Positions 6,961 to 13,439 of a stretch of DNA of 64,000 nt are shown piece after piece. Source of the DNA: an uncultured beta proteobacterium (GTDB lineage: Bacteria > Pseudomonadota > Gammaproteobacteria > Burkholderiales > SG8-39). Under the pieces are notes generated by a model that saw only the letters and a list, made by a program, of their open reading frames with translations, had not been told where the DNA came from and ran no database searches. The DNA is taken from the NCBI GenBank assembly GCA_903859155.1, contig CAIOLO010000083.1, forward strand, positions 1 through 64,000. Direction: 5' to 3'. The translations under genes were made by a program, and so were the position numbers. How positions within the stretch are numbered: position 1 is the stretch's first letter; each line of letters starts with the position of its first letter.

Positions 6961-7170
6961 ATGCCAGCGATTCGCGGAACTTCGGGTCCTTACCGACTGT
7001 TCGGGGCGCTGCTTGAGGCGAAAAAGGCCGAGATCGCGGCGCAGGGCTGTGCGGTGAATCGGCTGGAGAACGAGGCTGAGCTTTGTTCTCTGGCGGCCAG
7101 GGCGATCGCCGATGGCAAGGTGGTGGGCTGGTTTCAGGGGCGCATGGAATGGCCCTATTGTGCCGTTACC
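6961..7170 (+). pseudogene. Carbamoyltransferase internal remnant
   Basis: The plus strand reads SGPYRLFGALLEAKKAEIAA, then ENEAELCSLAARAIADGKVV and GWFQGRMEW, which is the internal NodU-type segment ending at the sugar/nucleotide motif GWFQGRMEWGPRALGNRS. The sequence breaks exactly after MEW and runs into the 3' end of a DUF2442 gene on the other strand. Neither end of the carbamoyltransferase is present. Confidence 0.7.
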
Positions 7171-7406
7171 GGTGCGACACACGACTCACGGAGCTTTGTC
7201 GGAGAAAGCTCAAGTCCATTCGGCCAACATACTGCCCCGGCGTCGACGAATACATGGCGGAAAAACGATTCATCGCGCAATGCATCAAGTAAAGGCCCAC
7301 TACGCTGCAAAAACTCTCGGCCGCTAAACATGCCTTCTACACCGTCCGAAAACGTCAGCGCAACCCGAAAATCGCCGCAATAACGCGCTTCGATTACCTT
7401 AATCAT
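7155..7406 (-). CDS. DUF2442 protein
   Basis: An 83-residue DUF2442 protein: MIKVIEARYCGDFRVALTFS, then DGVEGMFSGREFLQRSGPLL and FFRHVFVDAGAVCWPNGLEL, ending SPTKLRES plus an extra tail. The ATG at 7406 overlaps the end of the upstream DUF4160 gene. It differs strongly in sequence from the DUF2442 at 3992-4261, so this is an independent module. The last residues overlap the carbamoyltransferase remnant, so the true end may have been extended by the junction. Confidence 0.8.
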   Translation of the reverse strand: MIKVIEARYCGDFRVALTFSDGVEGMFSGREFLQRSGPLLDALRDESFFRHVFVDAGAVCWPNGLELSPTKLRESCVAPVTAQ

Positions 7407-7642
7407 CCTGATCTGCTCCTGGAATGCGTTCCAATGGTTCAAACCGCTGTGCATGTTCCCAGTTGGCCAACAGCTCCTGTTGGTGTCGTAAGCACCACTC
7501 CTTGACGATGGCGGCTGCTTTCTCCGGTCCGAATTTCGACGAAAGCTTCGAAGCCCTGTTACTCGACATGGACGTGCGGCGGAGGATGGTCGTCATGCCA
7601 CATGCGCACGATGATGCCAAAGAACACGGAGAGGATCGGCAT
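7399..7642 (-). pseudogene. DUF4160 gene, broken
   Basis: ATG 7642 reads MPILSVFFGIIVRMWHDDHP then PPHVHVE and a TAA, followed in frame by QGFEAFVEIRTG and a frame change to KAAAIVKEWCLRHQQELLAN and a WEHAQRFEPL tail. In intact DUF4160 proteins PPHVHVEYQG.EA.V.I..G....G.LP.KA is continuous, so a Tyr codon became TAA and about ten codons were lost. It is directly upstream of, and overlaps, the DUF2442 gene. Confidence 0.78.
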
Positions 7643-7856
7643 CGCGTGCCTATTCGTGGCAATCCATGTTGTCGTAGCCATGGTGCTTGGTCAGTTCGCC
7701 GCGCTCGGCATCGCGAGTGGCAAGGTACTGGCGATCCCCCGCGCCGAGCCTGATATGTGCCCGCGCTCGGGATATTGCGTGTGACAAAGAGGTTAGGAAC
7801 TTCAACCGCATGCGTCAAAGTATCCTCTACCTCTGCGCCCTCTGTCAAAGGCGAGT

Positions 7857-7992
7857 GCCCATGGTGCTCAACACCTAGTTCAACGAGAACGAGCCGGTGG
7901 TGTGCAAGCCTGAGGAGAGACTCGATTGCTTTTTGCGCACCAAGATTAATGTGCTGGTGATGGGGGAGTGGGTGGTGGAGCGGGGCGGTTAA
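7857..7992 (+). pseudogene. Carbamoyltransferase 3' remnant with a nonsense codon
   Basis: This reads VPMVLNT, then TAG in place of a serine codon, FNENEPVVCKPEE, RLDCFLRTKINVLVMGEWVVERG in the same frame, giving the C-terminal 43 residues of the NodU-type enzyme. It is about 90% identical in DNA to positions 237-367. It is followed after about 50 bp by the second YdcF-like copy, as the first copy is followed by the first ydcF, so gene order was duplicated as a block. Confidence 0.8.
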
Positions 7993-8141
7993 AGTTATCA
8001 GGACGGTGCGGTGAATCCGCGCGTTGCGCGGTCGCTGGATGAAATTATGCGCGGCAGCGTACTCTCGCCATACGGCAACCGGCTGGAAACGCCCGTGGAT
8101 AGGGCATCTTCGCCGAATTCATAAATGGAACGTCTAACAAC

Positions 8142-8345
8142 TTGAAAACGAACCGGCATGGTTGGCGATGGCTTGCCGCAGCGGCGTTGGCATTGGCGGC
8201 GCTGTCTGTATTTGCCGTGCTGAACGCTGCGCACTTTCTCCAGAGTCCGGCGACGCAGCCGGCCCCGGCCGATTTGCTGGCCGTACTGGGTGGCGACGGC
8301 GGCGACCGCGGGCTCACCGCGGCGGGCCTGTATTCGGCTCAGCCA
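8142..8345 (+). pseudogene. YdcF-like gene, 5' copy, truncated
   Basis: From TTG 8142 the product HGWRWLAAAALALAALSVFA, then LLAVLGGDGGDRGLTAAGLY is almost identical to residues 6-63 of the YdcF-like protein at 1132-1734, and the 100 bp upstream also match (8040-8141 against 1027-1131). Similarity stops at about 8335, just before the operator of the phd-vapC module. The module's arrival may have cut the gene. Confidence 0.85.
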
Positions 8346-8383
8346 GTCCAGTTTGCATCGATGGCTGGCGTAGAGTACGCTCA

Positions 8384-8402
8384 TGACCATATTATATGGT
8401 CA
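8384..8402. promoter_or_regulatory. 19-bp palindrome, probable toxin-antitoxin operator
   Basis: TGACCATATTATATGGTCA is a perfect odd palindrome with 9-bp arms around one central T. It lies 15 bp before the antitoxin ATG at 8417. The position and symmetry fit autorepression by a Phd/VapB antitoxin-toxin complex. The embedded TATTAT could serve as a -10 element. Confidence 0.65.
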
Positions 8403-8416
8403 CAAAGGAATCGCCC

Positions 8417-8686
8417 ATGGAAATTTCCGCGGCGGAATTCAAGGCCAAATGCCTGAAGCTCATGGACGAGATCGCGAAGACGCGCAAGCCGATCGTGATC
8501 ACCAAGCGCGGCAAGCCGGTTGCGAAGCTCGTGGCCGTGGATCCCGAGCCGCGCCAGCGCTTGTTTGGCTGCATGGCGGGAACCGTGACCTTCGAGGGTG
8601 ACATTCTGGCGCCCCTCGGCCTCGAATGGGAGGCCGAGGCCGGAACGGAACCGATTCTCTATCCGCGCCGGCGCCCTCGTGGCTGA
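8417..8686 (+). CDS. Phd/YefM-family antitoxin
   Basis: An 89-residue antitoxin: MEISAAEFKAKCLKLMDEIA, then KPIVITKRGKPVAKLVAVDP, typical of Phd-type proteins paired with PIN toxins, and a C-terminal toxin-binding tail. ATG 8417 is chosen over an upstream in-frame ATG at 8396, which would lie inside the palindromic operator; AAGGAA precedes 8417. The stop overlaps the start of vapC by 8 nt. The module appears intact. Confidence 0.9.
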   Translation: MEISAAEFKAKCLKLMDEIAKTRKPIVITKRGKPVAKLVAVDPEPRQRLFGCMAGTVTFEGDILAPLGLEWEAEAGTEPILYPRRRPRG

Positions 8687-9104
8687 GAGAGCGTTTTACC
8701 TGCTCGATACCCACGTATGGTTCTGGATGGTCCGCGGCGGTGAAGGCCGGCTTGCACCACGCACCGCCGCCAAGCTGGAACGAGCCGCGCTGAATGCCCC
8801 GCTGGGTGTGTCGGTCATTTCGCTATGGGAGATCGCGCTGCTCGCGAGCAAAGGCCGCATCGGCCTGGGAATGCCGGTCCATGATTGGATTGGCGCGGCG
8901 CTCAAGCACCCGGGCTTTGCGCTGATGGCGCTCGAACCGGAGGTCGCCATTGAGAGCTGCGCTCTGCCCGGCGAATTTCACGCCGATCCGGCCGACCGTT
9001 TTCTGGTGGCGACCGCGCGCCTGAAAAACGCGACCATTGTCACGCGCGACGAGCGGATTCTGAAATACGCGGAGCAAGGCCACGTCAAGACGATGGCCGG
9101 CTGA
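8679..9104 (+). CDS. VapC-family PIN-domain ribonuclease toxin
   Basis: A 141-residue PIN-domain protein. The first acidic site is in LLDTHVWFWMV; SVISLWEIALLASKGRIGLG carries the conserved Glu; HADPADRFLVATARLKNATI provides the D..D pair; VTRDERIL provides the last Asp. VapC toxins are Mg2+-dependent RNases that often cut tRNA. The GTG at 8679, which overlaps the antitoxin, is the best start just before the first strand. All catalytic residues are present. Confidence 0.92.
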   Translation: MAERAFYLLDTHVWFWMVRGGEGRLAPRTAAKLERAALNAPLGVSVISLWEIALLASKGRIGLGMPVHDWIGAALKHPGFALMALEPEVAIESCALPGEFHADPADRFLVATARLKNATIVTRDERILKYAEQGHVKTMAG

Positions 9105-9124
9105 CCAGCGGAATCATATACGCG

Positions 9125-9171
9125 TACCTGCTGACCAAAGACATCAAGAGAACGCTCGGTCTTTGAAGGTG
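9125..9171 (+). repeat. 47-bp dispersed repeat, copy 2
   Basis: This second copy of the element at 5751-5797 again ends a short frame in YLLTKDIKRTLGL and stop. It sits directly after the vapC stop codon, while copy 1 precedes the vapBC module, so one unknown gene's 3' end flanks two toxin-antitoxin modules. Confidence 0.7.
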
Positions 9172-9284
9172 CGTACGGGAACCTGGCTCACTGCCCTCTT
9201 GCAGCGGGATTCTGTCCGGTAACAGATTTTTAAAATGTAATCACATGAATTGCATTAGGGATTGTATAGCATTACACTGCATCC

Positions 9285-9563
9285 GTGATTAAAAGCTTCC
9301 GACACAAGGGCATCGAGCGATTTTTCAAGAAGGACGACGCTCGCGGGATCAACGCAAAGCACGGGCCGCGCATTCGCCGCGTGCTTGACTTGATCGACCA
9401 GGCCATCGCTGTGGAGCAATTGGATATTCCAGGCATGCACCTGCACCCGCTGAAATTCGACCGGAAGGGAGAATGGGCGATGACTGTATCGGGCAATTGG
9501 CGAATTACTTTCCGTTTTGTCGGAGAGGATGCGACCAACGTCAACCTGGAGGACTATCACTGA
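9285..9563 (+). CDS. higB: HigB-family toxin (RelE superfamily)
   Basis: A 92-residue HigB/plasmid-maintenance killer protein: MIKSFRHKGIERFFKKDDAR, then LDIPGMHLHPLKFDRKGEWA and SGNWRITFRFVGEDATNVNL ending EDYH, the family's usual terminus. HigB cleaves ribosome-bound mRNA. The toxin gene comes first, the usual order for higBA. The start is the GTG at 9285. Upstream, TGTATAGCATTACA at 9264-9277 is an imperfect inverted repeat that could bind HigA. Confidence 0.92.
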   Translation: MIKSFRHKGIERFFKKDDARGINAKHGPRIRRVLDLIDQAIAVEQLDIPGMHLHPLKFDRKGEWAMTVSGNWRITFRFVGEDATNVNLEDYH

Positions 9564-9868
9564 TGGCCAAGACCTTGAGAAATCCGAACCGCCGCCCGAC
9601 ACATCCGGGCGAAATTTTGCGCGAGGACGTGTTGCCGGCGTTGGGCCTGACGCAAAAGGAATTCGCCGCTCGCCTTGGCGTTTCCCGCCTGACGGTTTCG
9701 GAAGTCCTGCTTGAAAAGCGCAGTGTGACCCCGGACATGGCGATACGCTTGGGCAAGCTGCTGGGCAATGGACCGGAGATTTGGCTGCGAATGCAGCAAG
9801 CGCTCGATGTCTGGACGCTTGAGCAGCGCGGCGGATATGAGCGCATTGAACGGCTTGAAGCGGCGTGA
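9563..9868 (+). CDS. higA: HigA-family antitoxin (XRE type)
   Basis: A 101-residue antitoxin with RPTHPGEILREDVLPALGLT, then a helix-turn-helix TQKEFAARLGVSRLTVSEVL and LGNGPEIWLRMQQALDVW. It binds HigB and represses the operon. The ATG overlaps the higB stop (TGATG). The last codons, which encode RIERLEAA, and about 15 bp beyond them are duplicated at 11259-11305 just before galE, so a second higA once lay there or the DNA was copied. Confidence 0.93.
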   Translation: MAKTLRNPNRRPTHPGEILREDVLPALGLTQKEFAARLGVSRLTVSEVLLEKRSVTPDMAIRLGKLLGNGPEIWLRMQQALDVWTLEQRGGYERIERLEAA

Positions 9869-9957
9869 TCGGATCGGCAAGCCTGGCGGGCGGCGGAGTT
9901 TGGGGAACTTTCATCTATCGTTGAAACCGCCTGGTGGTGGTTTGGACGCCCGTCGCC

Positions 9958-10060
9958 CTGGCGCTTTCCCCGCTTGCGGGGAGAGGGGACTTGGCAAACT
10001 CGCTCGTTTTAGGAAATTTTAGGAGGTGAAGTTTTAGGAAGTGTTGACCTTCAACCACCG
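9958..10060. repeat. GC hairpin repeat and TTTTAGGA direct repeats
   Basis: TTTCCCCGCTTGCGGGGAGA forms a short strong hairpin (CCCCGC/GCGGGG) and belongs to the same palindrome family as those at about 1918-1935 and 12348-12374. It is followed by three copies of TTTTAGGA at about 10008-10040. No terminator T-tract is seen. The stretch between higA and the next antitoxin contains no gene. Confidence 0.6.
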
Positions 10061-10103
10061 CTAAGTCATAATGATCGTCATGGTCATAACGATTGAGGGT
10101 GCC

Positions 10104-10388
10104 ATGATCACTGAAACCAGTGCGGTTAGCTTTAGGCAAAATCTGGGCGAGATGCTCAATCAGGTGCAGTATCGCCACGACAGCGTGGTGATCAACAAGG
10201 ACGGCAAGCCTGTGGCTGCGCTGGTTGACGCCAGGTTGTTCGAGCGCATTCGTCGGATGCAGGATCGTTTCGACGCACTATGCCGACGCATCGAGAGCGG
10301 CTTTGCCCAAGTGCCTCAGGTGGATGGGTTGGCTGAAATTGAAACTGCCATTGCGATTGAACGGGCGCAGAAGCGCTCATCGGCTTAG
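10104..10388 (+). CDS. Phd/YefM-family antitoxin
   Basis: A 94-residue antitoxin: MITETSAVSFRQNLGEMLNQ, then VVINKDGKPVAALVDARLFE, a Phd-type DNA-binding domain, and a long helical C-terminal tail (RRMQDRFDALCRRIESGFAQ) for toxin binding. ATG 10104 is used; an upstream ATG at 10071 lies in ATAATGATCGTCATGGTCAT, which looks like operator/promoter DNA. The PIN-family toxin starts 16 bp downstream. Confidence 0.85.
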   Translation: MITETSAVSFRQNLGEMLNQVQYRHDSVVINKDGKPVAALVDARLFERIRRMQDRFDALCRRIESGFAQVPQVDGLAEIETAIAIERAQKRSSA

Positions 10389-10404
10389 AAGCGCTTAAGT
10401 TGCA

Positions 10405-10836
10405 GTGGCGACTTTGCGGGTGGTGCTCGATACAAACGTGCTGCTCTCGGGTATCGCTTATCCAGCCAGTGTGCCGGGCAAAATACTGGCGGCTTGGCGT
10501 CACGGTTCAGTGGATGTGCTGCTCTTTGATTACATCCTGAGCGAGTTGCGGCGCGTGTTACCTCGTCTGGTGCACCGGCATGGTTTGACCCAGGCGGAAA
10601 TCGACGATTTGGTTGATATTCTTTCCATACAGGCAGAGGTCATAGATCCACTGCCGAGTACGGAACCGCAATTGCGAGATGCCAATGACCTGCCAGTGTT
10701 GGGCACTTTGCTGTCTGCAGTCAAGACATCTGCCGGCGACTATCTCATCACAGGCGACAAGGACTTGCTGTCGATGGCTGACCGCTATCCCATCGTAACT
10801 CCCGCTCAATTCTGGGCAGCACACGCGGGCCTTTGA
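10405..10836 (+). CDS. PIN-family toxin (COG1569-like)
   Basis: A 143-residue PIN protein of the putative toxin, PIN family group: LRVVLDTNVLLSGIAYPASV carries the first Asp, LFDYILSELRRVLPRL the conserved Glu, and AGDYLITGDKDLLSM the distal acidic residues. It is predicted to be an Mg2+-dependent RNase neutralised by the upstream Phd-type protein. It starts at GTG 10405. The length is normal and no lesions are visible. Confidence 0.88.
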   Translation: MATLRVVLDTNVLLSGIAYPASVPGKILAAWRHGSVDVLLFDYILSELRRVLPRLVHRHGLTQAEIDDLVDILSIQAEVIDPLPSTEPQLRDANDLPVLGTLLSAVKTSAGDYLITGDKDLLSMADRYPIVTPAQFWAAHAGL

Positions 10837-10917
10837 AACCTGCCGGTGAAGTGATGTGAACCGGACCCCTTGCTGCGGACACCACGATCTACGGGAAGCG
10901 TTGTCCACGGACGGCCG

Positions 10918-11045
10918 GTTCGGTCGGCTGCGCCATATTCAGGAATGGAAAAACTGACATTTTGAGCGCGAACCGGTACGCTTGGCGTTGGGTTCCCGCA
11001 GTGGTAGTGGCGGCGCCTGTCGTGGACCTGGCGGCGCGCGATGCT
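10918..11045 (+). pseudogene. YdcF-like gene, third copy with internal deletion
   Basis: Positions 10918-10985 repeat the upstream and first codons of the YdcF-like gene (CGCCATATTCAGGAATGGAA, as at 1099-1118), then at about 11010 the sequence jumps to GGCGCCTGTCGTGGACCTGG, which corresponds to 1562-1581 near the end of that gene. About 400 bp are missing between them. The peptide ends in a TGA at about 11048. Confidence 0.8.
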
Positions 11046-11099
11046 CGCTGATTGACCCGCTGCCATGCGCTGCCGGTCGTCCCCGGTAGAATGCCGGGA

Positions 11100-11250
11100 A
11101 TGCGCTTGGTATTCATCAACCGGTTTTTCTTTCCCGATCATTCCGCCATGAGCCAGATTCTTTCCGATCTGGTTTTTTTTGGCCGGTACCGGCCAAGGGC
11201 TGTGCGTGGCGACCAGCGGCCAGGGCTATGACGACGACGCAGCTGGGTTG
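11100..11250 (+). pseudogene. Glycosyltransferase 5' remnant
   Basis: ATG 11101 encodes MRLVFINRFFFPDHSAMSQI then LSDLVFF, matching the start of the glycosyltransferase at 2024 (MRLVFVNRFFYPDHSATSQL). A short insertion in the T-run at 11173-11180 breaks the frame; after it, fragments corresponding to the region of GHEVHVVTS..RYDD can still be seen (CVATSGQGYDDD). The third YdcF-like copy followed by this remnant repeats the order ydcF-glycosyltransferase seen at 1132-3241. Confidence 0.8.
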
Positions 11251-11258
11251 GCGGTATG

Positions 11259-11305
11259 CGAGCGCATTGAACGACTTGAAGCGGCATGATCGGATCGGTA
11301 AGCCG
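11259..11305 (+). pseudogene. higA 3'-end remnant
   Basis: GAGCGCATTGAACGACTTGA and the following bases match 9838-9882, the last codons of higA (ERIERLEAA and stop) plus the adjacent intergenic DNA, with three or four differences. Nothing else of higA or higB is found here. galE starts about 35 bp later. Confidence 0.75.
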
Positions 11306-11338
11306 CGCGGGGCGGTGAATTTTTGAAGAGGAGTGGCT

Positions 11339-12346
11339 GTGGCAGCAAGTGTTCTGGTGATCGGCGGTGCGGGCTATATCGGCTCGCATATGGTGAAGAT
11401 GCTTGCTCGCTCGGGAGATAGGGTTGCCGTTTTCGATAACCTTTCCACCGGGCATCGGGATGCCATAGGCGGTGCGGACTTCGTCGAGGGCGATCTGCGG
11501 GTTCGCTCGGACATTGCGCGGGCGTTTGCAGGCCGGCAAATTGACGTGGTGCTGCACTTTGCCGCGTGCTGCTACGTGGGCGAGTCGGTGCAGGAACCGG
11601 CCAAGTATTACGCGAACAACGTTGTCGGCACCCTCAACCTGCTGGACGCGATGCGCGAAGCAAAGGTTCGGCGCCTGGTGTTCTCCTCGACCTGCGCCAC
11701 CTATGGCGATCCGGTTTCTCTGCCCATGGCCGAAGACCATCCGCAGCAGCCGGTCAACCCTTACGGGATGACCAAGCTCGCGGCCGAGCGCGCGATGGCG
11801 GATTACGGGCGTGCCTACGGGCTTGGCACGGTGGCGCTGCGCTACTTCAATGCGGCGGGGTGCGATCCCGAGGGCGAGTTGGGCGAACGTCATGATCCGG
11901 AGACGCATCTGATTCCGCTGGTTCTGCGCGAGGCGCTGCGGGTGCGGGCCGGCGGGAATCCTGCGGATACGCAGTTGCAGGTTTTTGGGGACGACTTCGA
12001 TACACCGGATGGCACTTGTGTTCGCGACTACGTGCATATTGCGGATTTGTGTGCGGCGCACTTGAAGGCGATGGAACGCTTGAGTGGCGGCGGGCGTTGC
12101 GGATTCGAGGCCTTCAATCTGGGCACCGGGACGGGGTATTCGGTGAAGGAGGTCATTGAAACCTGCCGGCGGGTTTCGGGACAGGATATTCGGTACAGGA
12201 TCTCGGGAAGGCGGGCGGGGGATCCGGCGCGGCTGGTTGCGGGTGCGGGGCGGGCGCGGGGGGAGTTGGGGTGGGTGCCTGAGTTCAATGATTTGACGGC
12301 GATTGTTGCGACGTCTTGGGGGTGGTTTGGGCGCCTCTCACCCTGA
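11339..12346 (+). CDS. galE: UDP-glucose 4-epimerase
   Basis: A 335-residue extended short-chain dehydrogenase. The NAD-binding motif is GGAGYIGSH, the catalytic pair is Tyr142-Lys146 in NPYGMTKLAAE, with the helper Ser in FSSTCATYGD, and a GTCVRDYVHIADL motif follows. It interconverts UDP-glucose and UDP-galactose (or the GlcNAc pair) for glycan synthesis in the cytosol. GTG 11339 follows AGAGGAG by five bases; GTG 11333 would have no spacing. The last residues (WGWFGRLSP) run into a dispersed GC repeat. Confidence 0.93.
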   Translation: MAASVLVIGGAGYIGSHMVKMLARSGDRVAVFDNLSTGHRDAIGGADFVEGDLRVRSDIARAFAGRQIDVVLHFAACCYVGESVQEPAKYYANNVVGTLNLLDAMREAKVRRLVFSSTCATYGDPVSLPMAEDHPQQPVNPYGMTKLAAERAMADYGRAYGLGTVALRYFNAAGCDPEGELGERHDPETHLIPLVLREALRVRAGGNPADTQLQVFGDDFDTPDGTCVRDYVHIADLCAAHLKAMERLSGGGRCGFEAFNLGTGTGYSVKEVIETCRRVSGQDIRYRISGRRAGDPARLVAGAGRARGELGWVPEFNDLTAIVATSWGWFGRLSP

Positions 12347-12376
12347 CCCTCTCCCCGCAAGCGGGGCGAGGGGTCC
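12340..12376. terminator. GC palindrome between convergent galE and fcl
   Basis: CCCTCTCCCCGCAAGCGGGG then CGAGGGG forms a strong hairpin in the gap between the 3' ends of galE (plus) and fcl (minus). It belongs to the dispersed palindrome family also found at about 1911 and 9968. No clear T-tract follows on either strand, so termination is plausible but not certain. Confidence 0.5.
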
Positions 12377-12471
12377 AGTACCTTAAAGCGGCTAGGGCAT
12401 CTCTGGATAGTCCGGCTGATCGCGCGCTCGGACTGCTTGCGCTGCGTGCCGGTGCCTGGCAGCAGTCGGTT

Positions 12472-13434
12472 TCAGAATAACTTTTCTTTCAGCACGTCGC
12501 GGTAGGTTGCTGCAATGCCTTCCCGCAATCCGATGCGCGGCGCCCATCCCAGTGCCTTGATGCGCGAGACCTCGAGCAGTTTCTGCGGCGTGCCATCGGG
12601 TTTGCCGGTGTCGTAACGCAGGGTGCCACCGAAACCGACCGCTGCGGCGACCCATTGCGCCAGTTCGGCAATGGTCGAATCTTCGCCGCAACCGATGTTG
12701 ATGAGCGGATAGCGCCAGGTGCGGAGCACCTTGTCGAAGGACGCCGTATCGAGCGAGGCGAGCATCATGCACGCCTCGGCCAGGTCGTCCACGTGGAGGA
12801 ACTCGCGCCGCGGGCGGCCTGATCCCCAGATCACGACTTCGGCGTCGCCGCGGGTATTGGCTTCGTGCATCTTGCGGATCAGCGCCGGCAGCACGTGGGA
12901 GTTCTGCAAGTCGTAGTGATCGCCCGGACCGTAGAGATTGGTCGGCATGACGGCGAGGAACCGCGTGCCATGCTGCTGGTTATAGGATCGGCAGGTTTCG
13001 ACCCCGGCGATTTTGGAGATGGCGTAGGCGCTGTTGGTGGGTTCCAGTTCGCCGGTGAGCAGGTATTCCTCGCGGATCGGTTGCGGGCATGCGCGCGGAT
13101 AGATGCAGCTCGAGCCGAAATACAGCAACCGCTTGACCCCGTGCACCCAGGCCTGATGGATGACGTTGATCTCCATCTGCACGTTGTCGCGGATGAAATC
13201 GGCCGGATAGGTGCTGTTGGCGACAATGCCGCCGACGCGGCCGGCCGGGTGGAAGACCACATCGGGCTGCTCCGCATCGAAAAACCGCGCCACCGCGGCC
13301 ATGTCGGTGAGATCCAGTTCGGCGTGGGTGCGCAGTACCAGGTTCGCATAGCCATGGCGGCGCAGTGCGCGCACCAGGGCGGAACCGACCATGCCGCTGT
13401 GCCCGCAGACGAATATCTTGTCGGTGGTGTTCAT
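12472..13434 (-). CDS. fcl: GDP-L-fucose synthase
   Basis: A 320-residue epimerase/reductase that converts GDP-4-keto-6-deoxy-mannose to GDP-L-fucose with NADPH. Motifs are CGHSGMVGSALVRALRRHGY (dinucleotide binding), the active-site Ser in GSSCIYPRACPQPIREEYLL, Tyr and Lys in YAISKIAG, and FLHVDDLAEACM. It lies 5 bp downstream of gmd in one operon, so the two complete the path from GDP-mannose to GDP-fucose. A decayed second copy of its 3' end lies at 6725-6905. Confidence 0.95.
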   Translation of the reverse strand: MNTTDKIFVCGHSGMVGSALVRALRRHGYANLVLRTHAELDLTDMAAVARFFDAEQPDVVFHPAGRVGGIVANSTYPADFIRDNVQMEINVIHQAWVHGVKRLLYFGSSCIYPRACPQPIREEYLLTGELEPTNSAYAISKIAGVETCRSYNQQHGTRFLAVMPTNLYGPGDHYDLQNSHVLPALIRKMHEANTRGDAEVVIWGSGRPRREFLHVDDLAEACMMLASLDTASFDKVLRTWRYPLINIGCGEDSTIAELAQWVAAAVGFGGTLRYDTGKPDGTPQKLLEVSRIKALGWAPRIGLREGIAATYRDVLKEKLF

Positions 13435-13439
13435 GCCGT

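Noticed and set aside
1-12376. Transposon-driven origin of the debris
   Set aside because: I found no transposase frame, no insertion-sequence ends and no target-site duplications; repeats are gene pieces or small palindromes.
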